A DNA stretch of 64,000 nucleotides from Kribbella amoyensis. Its GTDB lineage: Bacteria; Actinomycetota; Actinomycetes; Propionibacteriales; Kribbellaceae. Positions 16,869 through 24,833 of the stretch are shown here, in pieces (the stretch's first letter is position 1; each line of letters begins with the position of its first letter). The notes beneath the pieces were generated by a model. That model ran no database searches. It saw only the letters and a list, made by a program, of their open reading frames with translations, and was not told the DNA's origin. The stretch spans positions 3,038,001 through 3,102,000 of the forward strand of contig NZ_VIVK01000001.1 in NCBI RefSeq assembly GCF_007828865.1. The letters are read 5' to 3'. The position numbers and the translations under genes are program-made.

Positions 16869-17977
16869 ACGGTCATCGCGATCCCCGCGATCACCAATGC
16901 TCCGCCGACCAGGGCGGCGCTGGCCCAGAGGGGTCCGTCGTACCCGATGGCGGTGATCGTGACGCCGCCGAGCAGGGGTCCGAGGGCGGCTCCGACGTTG
17001 AGAGATGCCGTGGCCAGGCCGCCCGCGAGGACAGGCGAATCGGCTGCTGCGTACAGGGCGAGCGTGATCAGTGCCGACCCGGCGGCGAACGACAGGGTGC
17101 CCTGGACGAAGACGAGAGCGACCGTGGCCGGTACCGCGGCGGTCAGTGCGAACGTGGTCCAGCCGAGCAGCAGCGCGATCCCGGCCGGCCCGAGCAACGC
17201 CAGTGGACGGCGGTCGGCGTACCGGCCGGCCAGCAGGACCCCGGCGAAGGCGCCCAGCCCGAAAAGGGCCAGCAGCAACGGTACCCAGCGCTCGGCCAGG
17301 CCGGCGACGTCGGTGAAGACGGGCGCGAGGTACGTGAACGAGCAGAACGTCGCCCCGTTGACCAGGGCACCGAGCAGGAGCAGTACGCCGAGCCGTGGGG
17401 TGAACCGCAGCCGGGTCGCCGCCGGTCCCGTGGTCCGGCCGGGGACCGACACGAAGATGGCGATCACGGCGGGCAGCGAGATCAGCGCGACGGCCCAGAA
17501 CGCGGCCCGCCAACCGAGGTACTGACCCAGCAACGCCCCACCAGGAACGCCGGCCACGCAGGCCAGCGTGGTCCCGCCGAGCAGGATCGTCGCGGCGCGT
17601 CCCTTGAGATCGGCCGCCACCAGGCTGGTCGCGGTCGCCAGGCCGACGGCGAGGAATCCCGCGTTGGCCAGCGCCGCCACCACCCGCGTGGCGAGCAGTA
17701 CGCCGAAGCTGTCGGTCAGCGCACCGACGACGTGGACGACGAGGAAGACCGACAACGTGACGAGCAGGGTCCGCCGCCTCGGCCAGCGATCGCCGAGCAA
17801 CGCCAGGACGGGCGCGCCGATCACCATCCCGACCGCGAACCCCGAGGTCAGCCAGCCGGCTGTCGGGACCGAGACGCCGAGGTCGGCCGCGATGGCCGGT
17901 CCGAGCCCGGACAACATGAACTCCGAGGTCGCCTGCGCGAACACGGCGAGCCCCAGCAGATAAAGCACGAAAGGCAC
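16832..17977 (-). CDS. MFS efflux protein of the chloramphenicol exporter (Cmx/CmlR) type
   Basis: This 381-aa protein with about 12 helices resembles actinobacterial Cmx/CmlR chloramphenicol exporters. Matching segments are ATSEFMLSGLGPAIAADLGV, RVVAALANAGFLAVGLATA, GTTLACVAGVPGGALLGQ, LGWRAAFWAV and LVFVQGTLSFAAGSALITL. GTG 17977 is chosen because GGAG lies 6 nt upstream; a longer reading frame starts at 18046. The 150 nt before the gene hold a 9-codon open frame and hairpins such as CACGCC/GGCGTG, the layout of translation attenuation by ribosome-targeting drugs. Actual substrates cannot be read from sequence. Confidence 0.85.
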   Translation of the reverse strand: MPFVLYLLGLAVFAQATSEFMLSGLGPAIAADLGVSVPTAGWLTSGFAVGMVIGAPVLALLGDRWPRRRTLLVTLSVFLVVHVVGALTDSFGVLLATRVVAALANAGFLAVGLATATSLVAADLKGRAATILLGGTTLACVAGVPGGALLGQYLGWRAAFWAVALISLPAVIAIFVSVPGRTTGPAATRLRFTPRLGVLLLLGALVNGATFCSFTYLAPVFTDVAGLAERWVPLLLALFGLGAFAGVLLAGRYADRRPLALLGPAGIALLLGWTTFALTAAVPATVALVFVQGTLSFAAGSALITLALYAAADSPVLAGGLATASLNVGAALGPLLGGVTITAIGYDGPLWASAALVGGALVIAGIAMTVQRSRRSARRVV

Positions 17978-18124
17978 AGGAATCTCCACACACCGAGGCA
18001 CAGCGGAGCGCAGAGAGGGGCCCAGCCGCGCCGGAGGAAGCCGCACACGCCGGATCAGGCGTGGGGCACGAGCACCGGTACCGGTGATTCGGAGCAGAAA
18101 CGCACGCCACCGAACGACCGGTGG

Positions 18125-18154
18125 CTAGGCTCTGTCGGCCTCGGGCGTGGACAT
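18125..18154 (-). CDS. Nine-codon leader peptide MSTPEADRA
   Basis: ATG 18154 to TAG 18125 encodes MSTPEADRA, 147 nt upstream of the exporter start. It resembles in length and opening residues the leader peptide of cmlA-type chloramphenicol exporters, which I recall as beginning MSTSKNAD. A -10-like TAGGCT ends 7 nt before the ATG, so the leader would be the first thing on a leaderless mRNA. Drug-stalled ribosomes on it could unmask the exporter ribosome site. The function is inferred from position and resemblance only. Confidence 0.55.
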   Translation of the reverse strand: MSTPEADRA

Positions 18155-18161
18155 GGCCCGC

Positions 18162-18192
18162 AGCCTAGAAGATGGACCGGACAACGGTCCAA
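18162..18192 (-). promoter_or_regulatory. Exporter promoter with palindromic operator
   Basis: On the minus strand TTGGAC (18192-18187) can act as -35, with TCTAGG (18169-18164) or TAGGCT (18167-18162) as -10, 17-19 nt away. A perfect inverted repeat TGGACCG-N5-CGGTCCA (18173-18191) covers the -35 and spacer. This is typical of a TetR-family repressor site, but no tetR gene is adjacent. Confidence 0.55.
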
Positions 18193-18205
18193 CCCAATAG
18201 GAGCG

Positions 18206-18385
18206 TCAGCCGCGTTGGGAGGCGCCGAGGCCGATGATGCCGGCGGCGACCAGCAGGATCGCGCCGGTGAGGCCCAGGTCGTCGGTCTGCACGACCCCCT
18301 GGTCGTTGAGGATCCAGATGGTGGCCGCGCCGGTCAGGACGGTGCCGGCGATGACGCCAGGGACGTCCGCTTTCGTCTTCCTCAT
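18206..18385 (-). CDS. Small two-helix membrane protein
   Basis: This 59-aa protein starts MRKTKADVPGVIAGTVLTGA and ends GIIGLGASQRG. Two hydrophobic helices are separated by an acidic turn (NDQGVVQTDD). Its ATG overlaps the TGA of the PspC/LiaF-like gene (ATGA), so it is translated with it and probably sits in the same membrane complex. I recognise no named family. Coding potential is supported by the coupling and by the clean helix-turn-helix hydropathy. Confidence 0.7.
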   Translation of the reverse strand: MRKTKADVPGVIAGTVLTGAATIWILNDQGVVQTDDLGLTGAILLVAAGIIGLGASQRG

Positions 18386-19707
18386 CCGCGCTCCACTGTG
18401 ATGCTGCCGAGGTCCATGTCCACGTCGATGGCGACCGCCGACGGGCCCGGCTTGCCGTCCTTGCCCAGGTCGGACAGGGCCATGGTCGCCTCGTGCCCGC
18501 CCTTGTGCTGGCCGAAACCGTTCACCTCACCGGCGTTCGCGGCCACGGTACCGGTGACGTCGACGTTCGCCGGCAGTTTGATCCGGACCTCGCCGAGTCC
18601 GCCGTTGATCGCGATCTTGGCGCCCGGGTCGAACGTCGCCTGGGTCAGGTCGAGCTGCACCGAGCCCGCGTCGAACTGGTACGTCGTGTTGGTCGCGGTG
18701 ACCCGGTGCGTCGCGGGCGCGGTGAAGTTGGTGTCCTCGAAGTCGCGCGGCATCTTCGGGAAGACGGTGGCCACCGCCACGCCGACCGCGAGCAGGATGC
18801 CGAGCGGGAGCAGGCCGAGGGTCTTGCCGAGGAACCCGCCGATCAGCATGCCCGCGCCGAGGGTGACCAGGCCGATCGCCAGGATCATCGCTGTCGACGC
18901 CTGGGCCAGCCAGGCGATCCCGAGCGCGAGTCCGGTCAGCGCGACGATCGCCGGCTTCACCCCGCGGTACCCCTTGACCGGTGGCTTGGCCGCCGCCGGC
19001 TTGGCGGTGGGCGGTGCGGCGGGCGGCTCGTCGACGTACAGGCCGAGGGGGTCGTCCTCGGTCCACACAGGCTGGACCGGTTCGACGGTGCGGTCCTGGG
19101 GGCGCTGTGTGGCCGAGGACGACGGACCCGCCAGGGGAGCTGACGGGCCGCTACGGGGCGCGGCGCTCTGCGCGGCCGCGGTGGGAGTCGTGCCGGCGGC
19201 AGGGGGCGTCCATTGCTGCGGGGTGTCCTGCGGGCGCTGCTCGTTCCGGCCGGTCCAGTGCAGGCCTCCGTGGGACCAGTTCGGCCCCTTGCCCTTGCGG
19301 CGGAACACGAACAGCCAGAGCAGGCCGAGCACGATGATCGGGCCGGGGACCAGCTTGCCGAAGTTGAACGACGACATCAGCGCGATCGCCAGGAACACGC
19401 AGGCGCCGATCACGCCCGGCCACAGCCACGGGTGATCCGGGCGGACCCGGTCGCCGAGCAGGCCCTGGGCGGCGGAGCGGTCGCTGCCCTCGTCCGGCAT
19501 CAGCAGCCACGCGGCCGCGTAGAAGAGCAGCCCCGGACCGCTGACGATGAGCACGCCCATCACCACGCGGACCAGCACCGGGTCGATGTTCAGCGCACGG
19601 CCGATCCCGCCGCACACGCCGGCCACCATCCGGTCGGACCGGCTCCGGCGCCAGCTCTGCACGTCCCGCAACTGGTCGCGATCGAATCCGCGCTGGTTCT
19701 GCTCCAT
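18382..19707 (-). CDS. PspC domain membrane protein with LiaF-like C-terminus
   Basis: This 441-aa protein starts with a PspC domain (about residues 20-85: RSRSDRMVAGVCGGIGRALN, then a hydrophobic helix and LLMPDE). A Pro/Ala-rich linker (about 155-245), three or more further helices (about 250-330) and a C-terminal DUF2154/LiaF-type beta domain (about 335-441) follow. Such proteins sense or damp envelope stress and work with two-component systems. The divergent neighbour is a histidine kinase with its own PspC domain. Start ATG 19707 (MEQNQRGF); the in-frame ATG at 19737 is less likely. Confidence 0.85.
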   Translation of the reverse strand: MEQNQRGFDRDQLRDVQSWRRSRSDRMVAGVCGGIGRALNIDPVLVRVVMGVLIVSGPGLLFYAAAWLLMPDEGSDRSAAQGLLGDRVRPDHPWLWPGVIGACVFLAIALMSSFNFGKLVPGPIIVLGLLWLFVFRRKGKGPNWSHGGLHWTGRNEQRPQDTPQQWTPPAAGTTPTAAAQSAAPRSGPSAPLAGPSSSATQRPQDRTVEPVQPVWTEDDPLGLYVDEPPAAPPTAKPAAAKPPVKGYRGVKPAIVALTGLALGIAWLAQASTAMILAIGLVTLGAGMLIGGFLGKTLGLLPLGILLAVGVAVATVFPKMPRDFEDTNFTAPATHRVTATNTTYQFDAGSVQLDLTQATFDPGAKIAINGGLGEVRIKLPANVDVTGTVAANAGEVNGFGQHKGGHEATMALSDLGKDGKPGPSAVAIDVDMDLGSITVERG

Positions 19708-19812
19708 GTCATCGATGGTGTCCCGTCGGCGCGGCACAAACCATCGGGGATTCCCCCTTGTCGACCCCGGGGCACCACGCCGGTACCGCCGCCGCGGGGC
19801 GCCGGATCGGGG

Positions 19813-19871
19813 TTGTCCCCGGGCCGACCCTGACCGCGCCGACCCGCCGGTGAGGTGGTGGCCGGGGACAA
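19813..19871. promoter_or_regulatory. Inverted repeat in the divergent PspC/kinase promoter
   Basis: TTGTCCCCGG (19813-19822) and CCGGGGACAA (19862-19871) form a perfect 10-bp inverted pair 39 nt apart, between the two divergently transcribed PspC genes. A similar TTGTCGACCCCGG lies near 19758. Candidate sites for the LuxR-type regulator encoded downstream. Confidence 0.4.
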
Positions 19872-19913
19872 GCCTGCTGGTGTCGGCCCTGTCCGCGTGT
19901 GACGATCGTGGGG

Positions 19914-21437
19914 ATGACGAACCCAGCCGCAGCCGCGCCCACGGGCGGAACCCCGTCCCACGGGGCTCCCCCCGCGCCGCCGCACGGGCCGGGCCGCCCT
20001 GGCGCTGCGCCGGGCGGGTACGTCCCCGGCGGACCTGGGCAGCCCAGCGGGCCTGGTCATCCCAGCGGACCGGGTCAGTACAGCGGACCTGGGCAGTACA
20101 ACGGACCGGGTCAGTACGGCGGGCCGGGGCACTACAGCGGGCCCGGGCAGTACGGTGCGCCCGGGCAGGCGGGGCAGGCGCCGCCGGTGCGGCGGGCCTA
20201 TCGGCGGGCCGAGGGGCGGGTGGTCGCGGGGGTGGCCGGCGGGATCGCCGATCACCTCGGGGTGTCCGACACCATCGTCCGGCTGGTCTTCATCGCCGCG
20301 ACCGTGTTCGGCGGGTTCGGCGTCCTGATCTACGCCGCGCTCTGGTTCCTGATGCCGCTGGCCGCGCCGACGGTGCCGGTCGCGCCGGGACTGGCCGCGG
20401 CGACCCGGAACAACCTGCGTACCGACCAGCCGCCGCCGATGACCGAGAGCAAGGCCCGCCGCCGGGAGAAGAACCGCGGCCAGGTCACTGCGCTCGTCGT
20501 GGTCGGGGTCGGGCTGCTGCTCGTCCTTCAGTTCGCCGGTCTCGGGATCGCCGGGAAGATGTTCTGGCCGCTGGTGTTCGCCGGGACCGGCCTCGCGCTG
20601 ATCTGGCGACAGGCCGACGAGAGCCAGAAGGTCGCCTGGACGAACAAGGCACCGACGCTCGGCGTGCTGTTCGGCAAGGGTGGCGTCAAGTCGATCATCC
20701 GGGTCCTGATCGGGCTCGGCCTGATCGGCACCGCGGTGACCGTGTTCCTGGTCCAGAACAACCGGATGTCGATGGTCGGCGACGTCCTCATCGGCCTGCT
20801 GCTCGCCGTCGTCGGACTCGGCCTGATCGCCGGCCCGTGGGTCCATCGCCTGACCCGGGACCTGAACGCCGAGCGCTCCGAGCGGGTCCGTTCGCAGGAG
20901 CGCGCCGACATGGCGGCGCACCTGCACGACTCGGTCCTGCAGACGCTGGCGCTGATCCAGAAGCAGGCGAACGACCCGCGCGCCGTGGTCCGGCTGGCCC
21001 GGTCCCAGGAGCGTGACCTGCGATCCTGGTTGTACGACGAGGACGACAACGCGGACCAGACCCTGTCCGGCGCGGCGAAGCGGGCCGCGGCCGAGGTGGA
21101 GGACTCGCACGGTGTACCGGTCGAGGTGGTGACGGTCGGGGACTGTGACCTGACCGAGCCGCTGTCGGCGATGGTCCGGGCCGCCCGGGAGTCGATGGTG
21201 AACGCGGCCAAGCACTCCGGGGCGGACAAGATCGACGTGTTCGTCGAGGTGGACGGCGACCGGGCGGAGATGTTCGTCCGGGACCGTGGCAAGGGATTCG
21301 ACACCGACGGCGTGCCGGAGGACCGGCTCGGCCTGCGGCACAGTGTGATGGGCAGGATGGAACGGCACGGCGGCCGCGCGACGGTGCGGTCGAGCCCGGA
21401 GTCAGGGACCGAAGTGCGACTGGAGATGGACAGATGA
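19914..21437 (+). CDS. PspC-domain sensor histidine kinase
   Basis: This 507-aa fusion has a Gly/Pro/Gln/Tyr-rich N-terminus (residues 1-90), a PspC domain (about 95-155, RRAEGRVVAGVAGGIADHLG), further membrane helices (about 180-310) and a LiaS/NarL-type kinase core. The likely phosphoacceptor is His338 in MAAHLHDSVLQTLALIQ. The ATP-binding part shows the N box (AARESMVNAAKHSG) and G box (VRDRGKGFD). Start ATG 19914 follows GGGG; another in-frame start at 19899 is possible. The stop overlaps the response regulator start (ATGA). It likely reports envelope stress together with the divergent PspC/LiaF protein. Confidence 0.9.
   Translation: MTNPAAAAPTGGTPSHGAPPAPPHGPGRPGAAPGGYVPGGPGQPSGPGHPSGPGQYSGPGQYNGPGQYGGPGHYSGPGQYGAPGQAGQAPPVRRAYRRAEGRVVAGVAGGIADHLGVSDTIVRLVFIAATVFGGFGVLIYAALWFLMPLAAPTVPVAPGLAAATRNNLRTDQPPPMTESKARRREKNRGQVTALVVVGVGLLLVLQFAGLGIAGKMFWPLVFAGTGLALIWRQADESQKVAWTNKAPTLGVLFGKGGVKSIIRVLIGLGLIGTAVTVFLVQNNRMSMVGDVLIGLLLAVVGLGLIAGPWVHRLTRDLNAERSERVRSQERADMAAHLHDSVLQTLALIQKQANDPRAVVRLARSQERDLRSWLYDEDDNADQTLSGAAKRAAAEVEDSHGVPVEVVTVGDCDLTEPLSAMVRAARESMVNAAKHSGADKIDVFVEVDGDRAEMFVRDRGKGFDTDGVPEDRLGLRHSVMGRMERHGGRATVRSSPESGTEVRLEMDR
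20031..20165 (+). repeat. Coding hexapeptide repeat (GPGQYx)
   Basis: Residues 40-84 of the PspC kinase are about seven copies of a six-residue unit, GPGQYS/GPGQYN/GPGQYG, encoded by an 18-bp tandem repeat. The cytoplasmic N-terminus is therefore a flexible Gly-Pro-Gln-Tyr tract, and such repeats can change copy number by slippage. Confidence 0.8.
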
Positions 21438-22075
21438 CGCAGAGGCGAGTCGTCGTGGTGGACGACCACGACATGTTCCGGGCCGGCGTGCGCAGCGAGA
21501 TCGGCGCCGCGGTGGAGATCGTCGGCGAGGGATCCGACGTGGACACCGCGGTGAAGGCGATCGTGACCACCGAGCCGGACGTCGTACTGCTCGACGTCCA
21601 CCTGCCCGGCGGCGGTGGCACCGAGGTGATGAAGCAGGTCCACCAGCGGCACCCCGAGGTGAAGTTCCTCGCGTTGTCGGTGTCGGACGCGGCCGAGGAC
21701 GTGATCGGCGTCATCCGGGCCGGCGCCCGCGGGTACGTGACCAAGAACATCAGCGGTACCGAGCTGGTCGACGCGATCAGCCGGGTGGCCGACGGCGACG
21801 CGGTGTTCTCGCCGCGGCTGGCCGGGTTCGTCCTGGACGCGTTCTCCGGCGCGATCGACATCGCGTCGGTGGACGAGGACCTGGACCGGCTGTCCCAGCG
21901 GGAGCGCGAGGTGCTCCGGCTGATCGCCCGCGGGTACGCGTACAAGGAGGTGGCGCGCGAGCTGTTCATCTCGGTGAAGACGGTCGAGACGCACGTCTCC
22001 TCGGTCCTGCGCAAGCTCCAGCTGTCCAACCGGCACGAGCTGACCCGCTGGGCCACCGACCGCCGGCTGGTCTGA
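21434..22075 (+). CDS. NarL/LuxR-family response regulator
   Basis: This 213-aa regulator has a receiver domain (residues 1-125) with phospho-acceptor Asp54 in DVVLLDVHLPGG, acidic pair Asp10-Asp11 and Lys in GYVTKN. The C-terminal LuxR helix-turn-helix (about 148-210) reads LSQREREVLRLIARG...SVKTVETHVSSVLRKL. It overlaps the kinase gene by 4 nt and forms a two-component pair with it, LiaSR-like by analogy. Targets are probably the two divergent PspC genes; the inverted repeat at 19813-19871 is a candidate site. Confidence 0.93.
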   Translation: MTQRRVVVVDDHDMFRAGVRSEIGAAVEIVGEGSDVDTAVKAIVTTEPDVVLLDVHLPGGGGTEVMKQVHQRHPEVKFLALSVSDAAEDVIGVIRAGARGYVTKNISGTELVDAISRVADGDAVFSPRLAGFVLDAFSGAIDIASVDEDLDRLSQREREVLRLIARGYAYKEVARELFISVKTVETHVSSVLRKLQLSNRHELTRWATDRRLV

Positions 22076-22123
22076 CCCCCGTAGGGGCCGGGAGCAACTA
22101 CCTGGGGAGTTGGCGCGTACCCA

Positions 22124-22129
22124 TAGGGT
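22124..22129 (+). promoter_or_regulatory. -10 element of a leaderless transcript
   Basis: TAGGGT lies 6 nt before ATG 22136, with no ribosome site between. Confidence 0.45.
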
Positions 22130-22135
22130 GTGCGC

Positions 22136-22486
22136 ATGGACTTCCTGCACAACGTGCTCACGTTCCTGCACCTGCTCGGGTTCGCGTCCCTGTTCGCCGG
22201 CTTCCTGATCGCGGTCCGCGGCCAGGCCCCGGCCGTGAACTCGGGCATGCTGCACGGTGCGCTCACCCAGCTGGTCACCGGCGTCCTGCTGGTCGGGCTG
22301 GCCTCCGGGATCAAGGACGACGACTTCACCGTCGACAACACCAAGATCGGGGTGAAGCTCCTGGTCGTCCTGGTGATCACGGCGCTACTGCTGGTGAACC
22401 GCAAGCGCGTTCTGAGCCGAGGGATCCTGATGGCGATCGGCGGTCTCACCGTGCTCAACGTGGGCATCGCGGTCTTCTGGGGCTGA
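22136..22486 (+). CDS. Small integral membrane protein
   Basis: This 116-aa protein has four predicted membrane helices (residues about 4-24, 38-58, 70-90, 95-115). The first helix, NVLTFLHLLGFASLFAGFLI, contains a histidine near a helix end, and a short acidic loop KDDDFTVDNTK follows helix 2. Actinobacteria carry many such four-helix proteins of unknown function; I cannot name the family. It lies between the two-component operon and pepC and probably has its own leaderless promoter. Confidence 0.75.
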   Translation: MDFLHNVLTFLHLLGFASLFAGFLIAVRGQAPAVNSGMLHGALTQLVTGVLLVGLASGIKDDDFTVDNTKIGVKLLVVLVITALLLVNRKRVLSRGILMAIGGLTVLNVGIAVFWG

Positions 22487-22595
22487 CCCGCGTACCGGCT
22501 GGTGAGACGGCCGGTGGCGAGTTCGGGACAGGTCACACATTCGCCACCCCGACAGGGGCGCGAGCCGCTTTGCGACTGTTATACCGTCGACTCCT

Positions 22596-23918
22596 ATGGA
22601 GCGGAATCTCACTGCCGAACAGCTCGCGCTCTTCGAGAAGGAGTTCGCGTCGAACCCGCAGTACCGGGTGATGCAGAACGCCGTCACGGAGACCCCGGTC
22701 GCCAAGATCGCCGTCGACCGTCAGGTCGTCACCTCGATGGACCATTCGGTGTCCAACCTGCTGGACGACTGGAAGGTCACCAACCAGAAGAAGAGCGGCC
22801 GCTGCTGGCTGTTCGCCGGCCTCAACCTGCTCCGGGTCGGTGCGGCGGACAAGCTCGGCGTGAAGGACTTCGAGTTCTCCCAGAACTACCTGCTGTTCTG
22901 GGACAAGTTCGAGCGGGCCAACTTCTTCCTCGAGGCGATCACCGAGACCGCGGACCGCGACGTCGACGACCGGACCGTCGCGCACCTGCTGTCCGACCCG
23001 ATCGGCGACGGCGGCCAGTGGAACATGTTCGTCGCGCTGGTCCGCAAGCACGGCCTGGTGCCGAAGACCGCGATGCCGGAGACCGAGAGCTCCTCGGCGA
23101 CCGCGCAGATGAACGACACCCTTCGCAAGCTGCTCCGCCAAGGTGCCCGTGACCTGCGCGCCCTGGACAGCGTCGAAGCACGCCGGGCCCGCAAGGGTGA
23201 GCTGCTGACCACGATCCACCGCGTGCTGAGCATCCACCTCGGTACCCCGCCGCAGAAGTTCCTGTGGCAGTGGAAGGACAGCGACAAGGGCTTCCACCGC
23301 GACGGCTGGACCACGCCGGCCGAGTTCGCCGCGGAGTACGTCACCCTCCCGGTCGACGAGTACGTCTGCCTGGTCCACGACCCGCGCGAATCCTCGCCGA
23401 CCGGCCGCACGTTCACCGTCGACTACCTGGGCAACGTGATCGACGCCCCGCCGGTGGTCTACCTGAACGTCGAGATCGACCTGATGAAGCAGCTCACCCA
23501 GGACGCCATCGTCGGCGGCGAGCCGGTCTGGTTCGGCTGCGACGTCGGCAAGCAGATGTCCGCGGACCTCGGCTTCTGGGACGCGAAGCTGTACGACTAC
23601 GAGGCCGTCTACGACACCGAGTTCACCCTGGACAAGGCCGAGCGCCTGCTCCACCACGAAACCCTGATGACCCACGCGATGCTCTTCACCGGCGTCGACG
23701 TGGTCGACGGCCAACCGCGCCGCTGGCGAGTCGAGAACAGCTGGGGCGACGAGAAGGCCGACAACGGCTTCTGGACCATGAACGACTCCTGGTACGGCGA
23801 ACACGTCTTCGAAATCGCCGTCCGCAAGTCCGCCCTCCCCGCAGACCTCCAAGCCCGCCTGGAAGAAGCCCCCATCGTCCTCCCCGCCTGGGACCCCATG
23901 GGCGCCCTCGCCGACTGA
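22596..23918 (+). CDS. pepC: Aminopeptidase C (bleomycin hydrolase family, C1B)
   Basis: This 440-aa cytoplasmic cysteine peptidase has the full papain-type catalytic set. Cys70 is in KKSGRCWLFAG, His360 in LMTHAMLFTGVDV and Asn381 in RVENSWGD; the oxyanion Gln falls in the N-terminal VTNQKKSG. PepC and bleomycin hydrolase form hexameric barrels and trim residues from peptide N-termini; they also inactivate bleomycin. The length matches the family. The gene is followed at once by a strong terminator, after which the composition of the DNA changes. Confidence 0.95.
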   Translation: MERNLTAEQLALFEKEFASNPQYRVMQNAVTETPVAKIAVDRQVVTSMDHSVSNLLDDWKVTNQKKSGRCWLFAGLNLLRVGAADKLGVKDFEFSQNYLLFWDKFERANFFLEAITETADRDVDDRTVAHLLSDPIGDGGQWNMFVALVRKHGLVPKTAMPETESSSATAQMNDTLRKLLRQGARDLRALDSVEARRARKGELLTTIHRVLSIHLGTPPQKFLWQWKDSDKGFHRDGWTTPAEFAAEYVTLPVDEYVCLVHDPRESSPTGRTFTVDYLGNVIDAPPVVYLNVEIDLMKQLTQDAIVGGEPVWFGCDVGKQMSADLGFWDAKLYDYEAVYDTEFTLDKAERLLHHETLMTHAMLFTGVDVVDGQPRRWRVENSWGDEKADNGFWTMNDSWYGEHVFEIAVRKSALPADLQARLEEAPIVLPAWDPMGALAD

Positions 23919-23930
23919 CCCCCTTCCTCC

Positions 23931-23964
23931 AAACGAGCCCCGGCCGAGTGGCCGGGGCTCGTTT
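23931..23964 (+). terminator. Strong terminator after pepC
   Basis: A perfect 15-bp stem (AAACGAGCCCCGGCC with GGCCGGGGCTCGTTT) has a 4-nt loop GAGT and ends in TTT. It can work in both directions. It marks the left border of the lower-GC island. Confidence 0.9.
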
Positions 23965-24103
23965 CACGTTCCCCACCTGCCCCGCCCCGGACGCCTCTTT
24001 GTGCACGCACCAACCACAACAGCCGACGGTCAACGACTAGCCCGTGCTCAAGGACGCGATCTAGTACCACGATCACGGAGGCCAACCTCGTCGGAGGGCT
24101 GGG

Positions 24104-24525
24104 ATGGATGGGGAGAATCGATTGACGAGTGAGAATGCGCTGAAGCAGCTGAAATCTCTAGGTAGGGATTGATGTTCATTGCAGCATGGGAACGAGGTTT
24201 CCACTTGGCAGTACTCCGCGAGCTATTCCTTGGTGCTCTTCAGAAGCGTCGACTACTCGGGCCCGCGGCCGAGCAGGATCGACCTCCTGTTCGTCTCCGT
24301 CGAGTACCTGCGCTTGGAGCCGAGCTACGAATCGCTGAAGATCGAGACTGCCGGAGCCGGCACAGAGTACGCAGAAGCGGTGCCGCCGGCTCGAAGGAAG
24401 GTGGGCAACACCTACCTGATCAACGGCGGCGAGGGCCTTGTGAAGCAACAAAGGTGGCGTGGCACGAAGACGACGGCGACCACCACACACCCTCCAGGTT
24501 CGGCCCGTTCGTCGGCCAGCGCTAG
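24104..24525 (+). pseudogene. Broken small gene, possibly immunity-like (in-frame TGA and frameshift)
   Basis: ATG 24104 follows GGAGGG by 5 nt and reads MDGENRLTSENALKQLKSLG. TGA interrupts at 24170-24172, but the same frame continues with CSLQHGNEVSTWQYSASYSL and about 80 further protein-like residues up to NTYLINGGEGLV (near 24438). There the coding look moves to another frame (KVAWHEDDGDHHTPSRFGPF), ending at TAG 24525. A TGG-to-TGA change and a 1-2 nt indel would explain this. Acidic, aromatic-rich content and the neighbours suggest an immunity protein; no family is recognised. Translation restarting at TTG 24179 cannot be excluded. Confidence 0.6.
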
Positions 24526-24536
24526 CAGGGGGCACC

Positions 24537-24833
24537 GTGGACAGACTTGACCTGATTGACAACTTGCGGTTTCGGCCCTTGATGTTCAGCTTGGATGGCT
24601 CGTTCGATATGTACGCGGCTTTCCTTCGTGGGCATCAGTTCGGGGCTGATGGCGGTTGGATTGACTTCCACGAATGACTGGTGGTGCAGCTGGGAAGTGG
24701 GGCGAACCTGGGCTGGGAGTCGGTGCTTCCGCGGTTGACTTTCCCGGACGACTCCCAGAAGGGTTGTAGCGCTGATGGACTTCAGGGATTTATTCAGGCA
24801 TCTCGCCGCAAGGCCGACGATGTTCTTGCCTGA
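24537..24833 (+). pseudogene. Broken RPxMF-type small gene (in-frame TGA)
   Basis: GTG 24537 opens VDRLDLIDNLRFRPLMFSLD and runs to HE, then TGA at 24675-24677. The same frame continues LVVQLGSGANLGWESVLPRL to a TGA at 24831, which would make a 98-aa protein. The order of features is the same as in the intact gene starting at 24775 (RPxMF, a [Y/F]xAF helix, a Gly-rich turn, a Trp-containing helix), so the two look like paralogues. A Trp codon in place of the first TGA would restore the family pattern. The restored frame overlaps the next gene by 59 nt. Confidence 0.6.

Noticed and set aside
14802..18110. A 1102-aa minus-strand frame that would fuse two exporters
   Set aside because: Only its C-terminal 465 residues are a transporter. 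The rest is shadow of the CGNR and Cmx-type genes; ATG 16199 is the real start.
24170..24677. Selenocysteine at the in-frame TGA codons
   Set aside because: No bacterial SECIS-like hairpin is evident after either TGA, no redox family is recognised, and Trp fits both positions.
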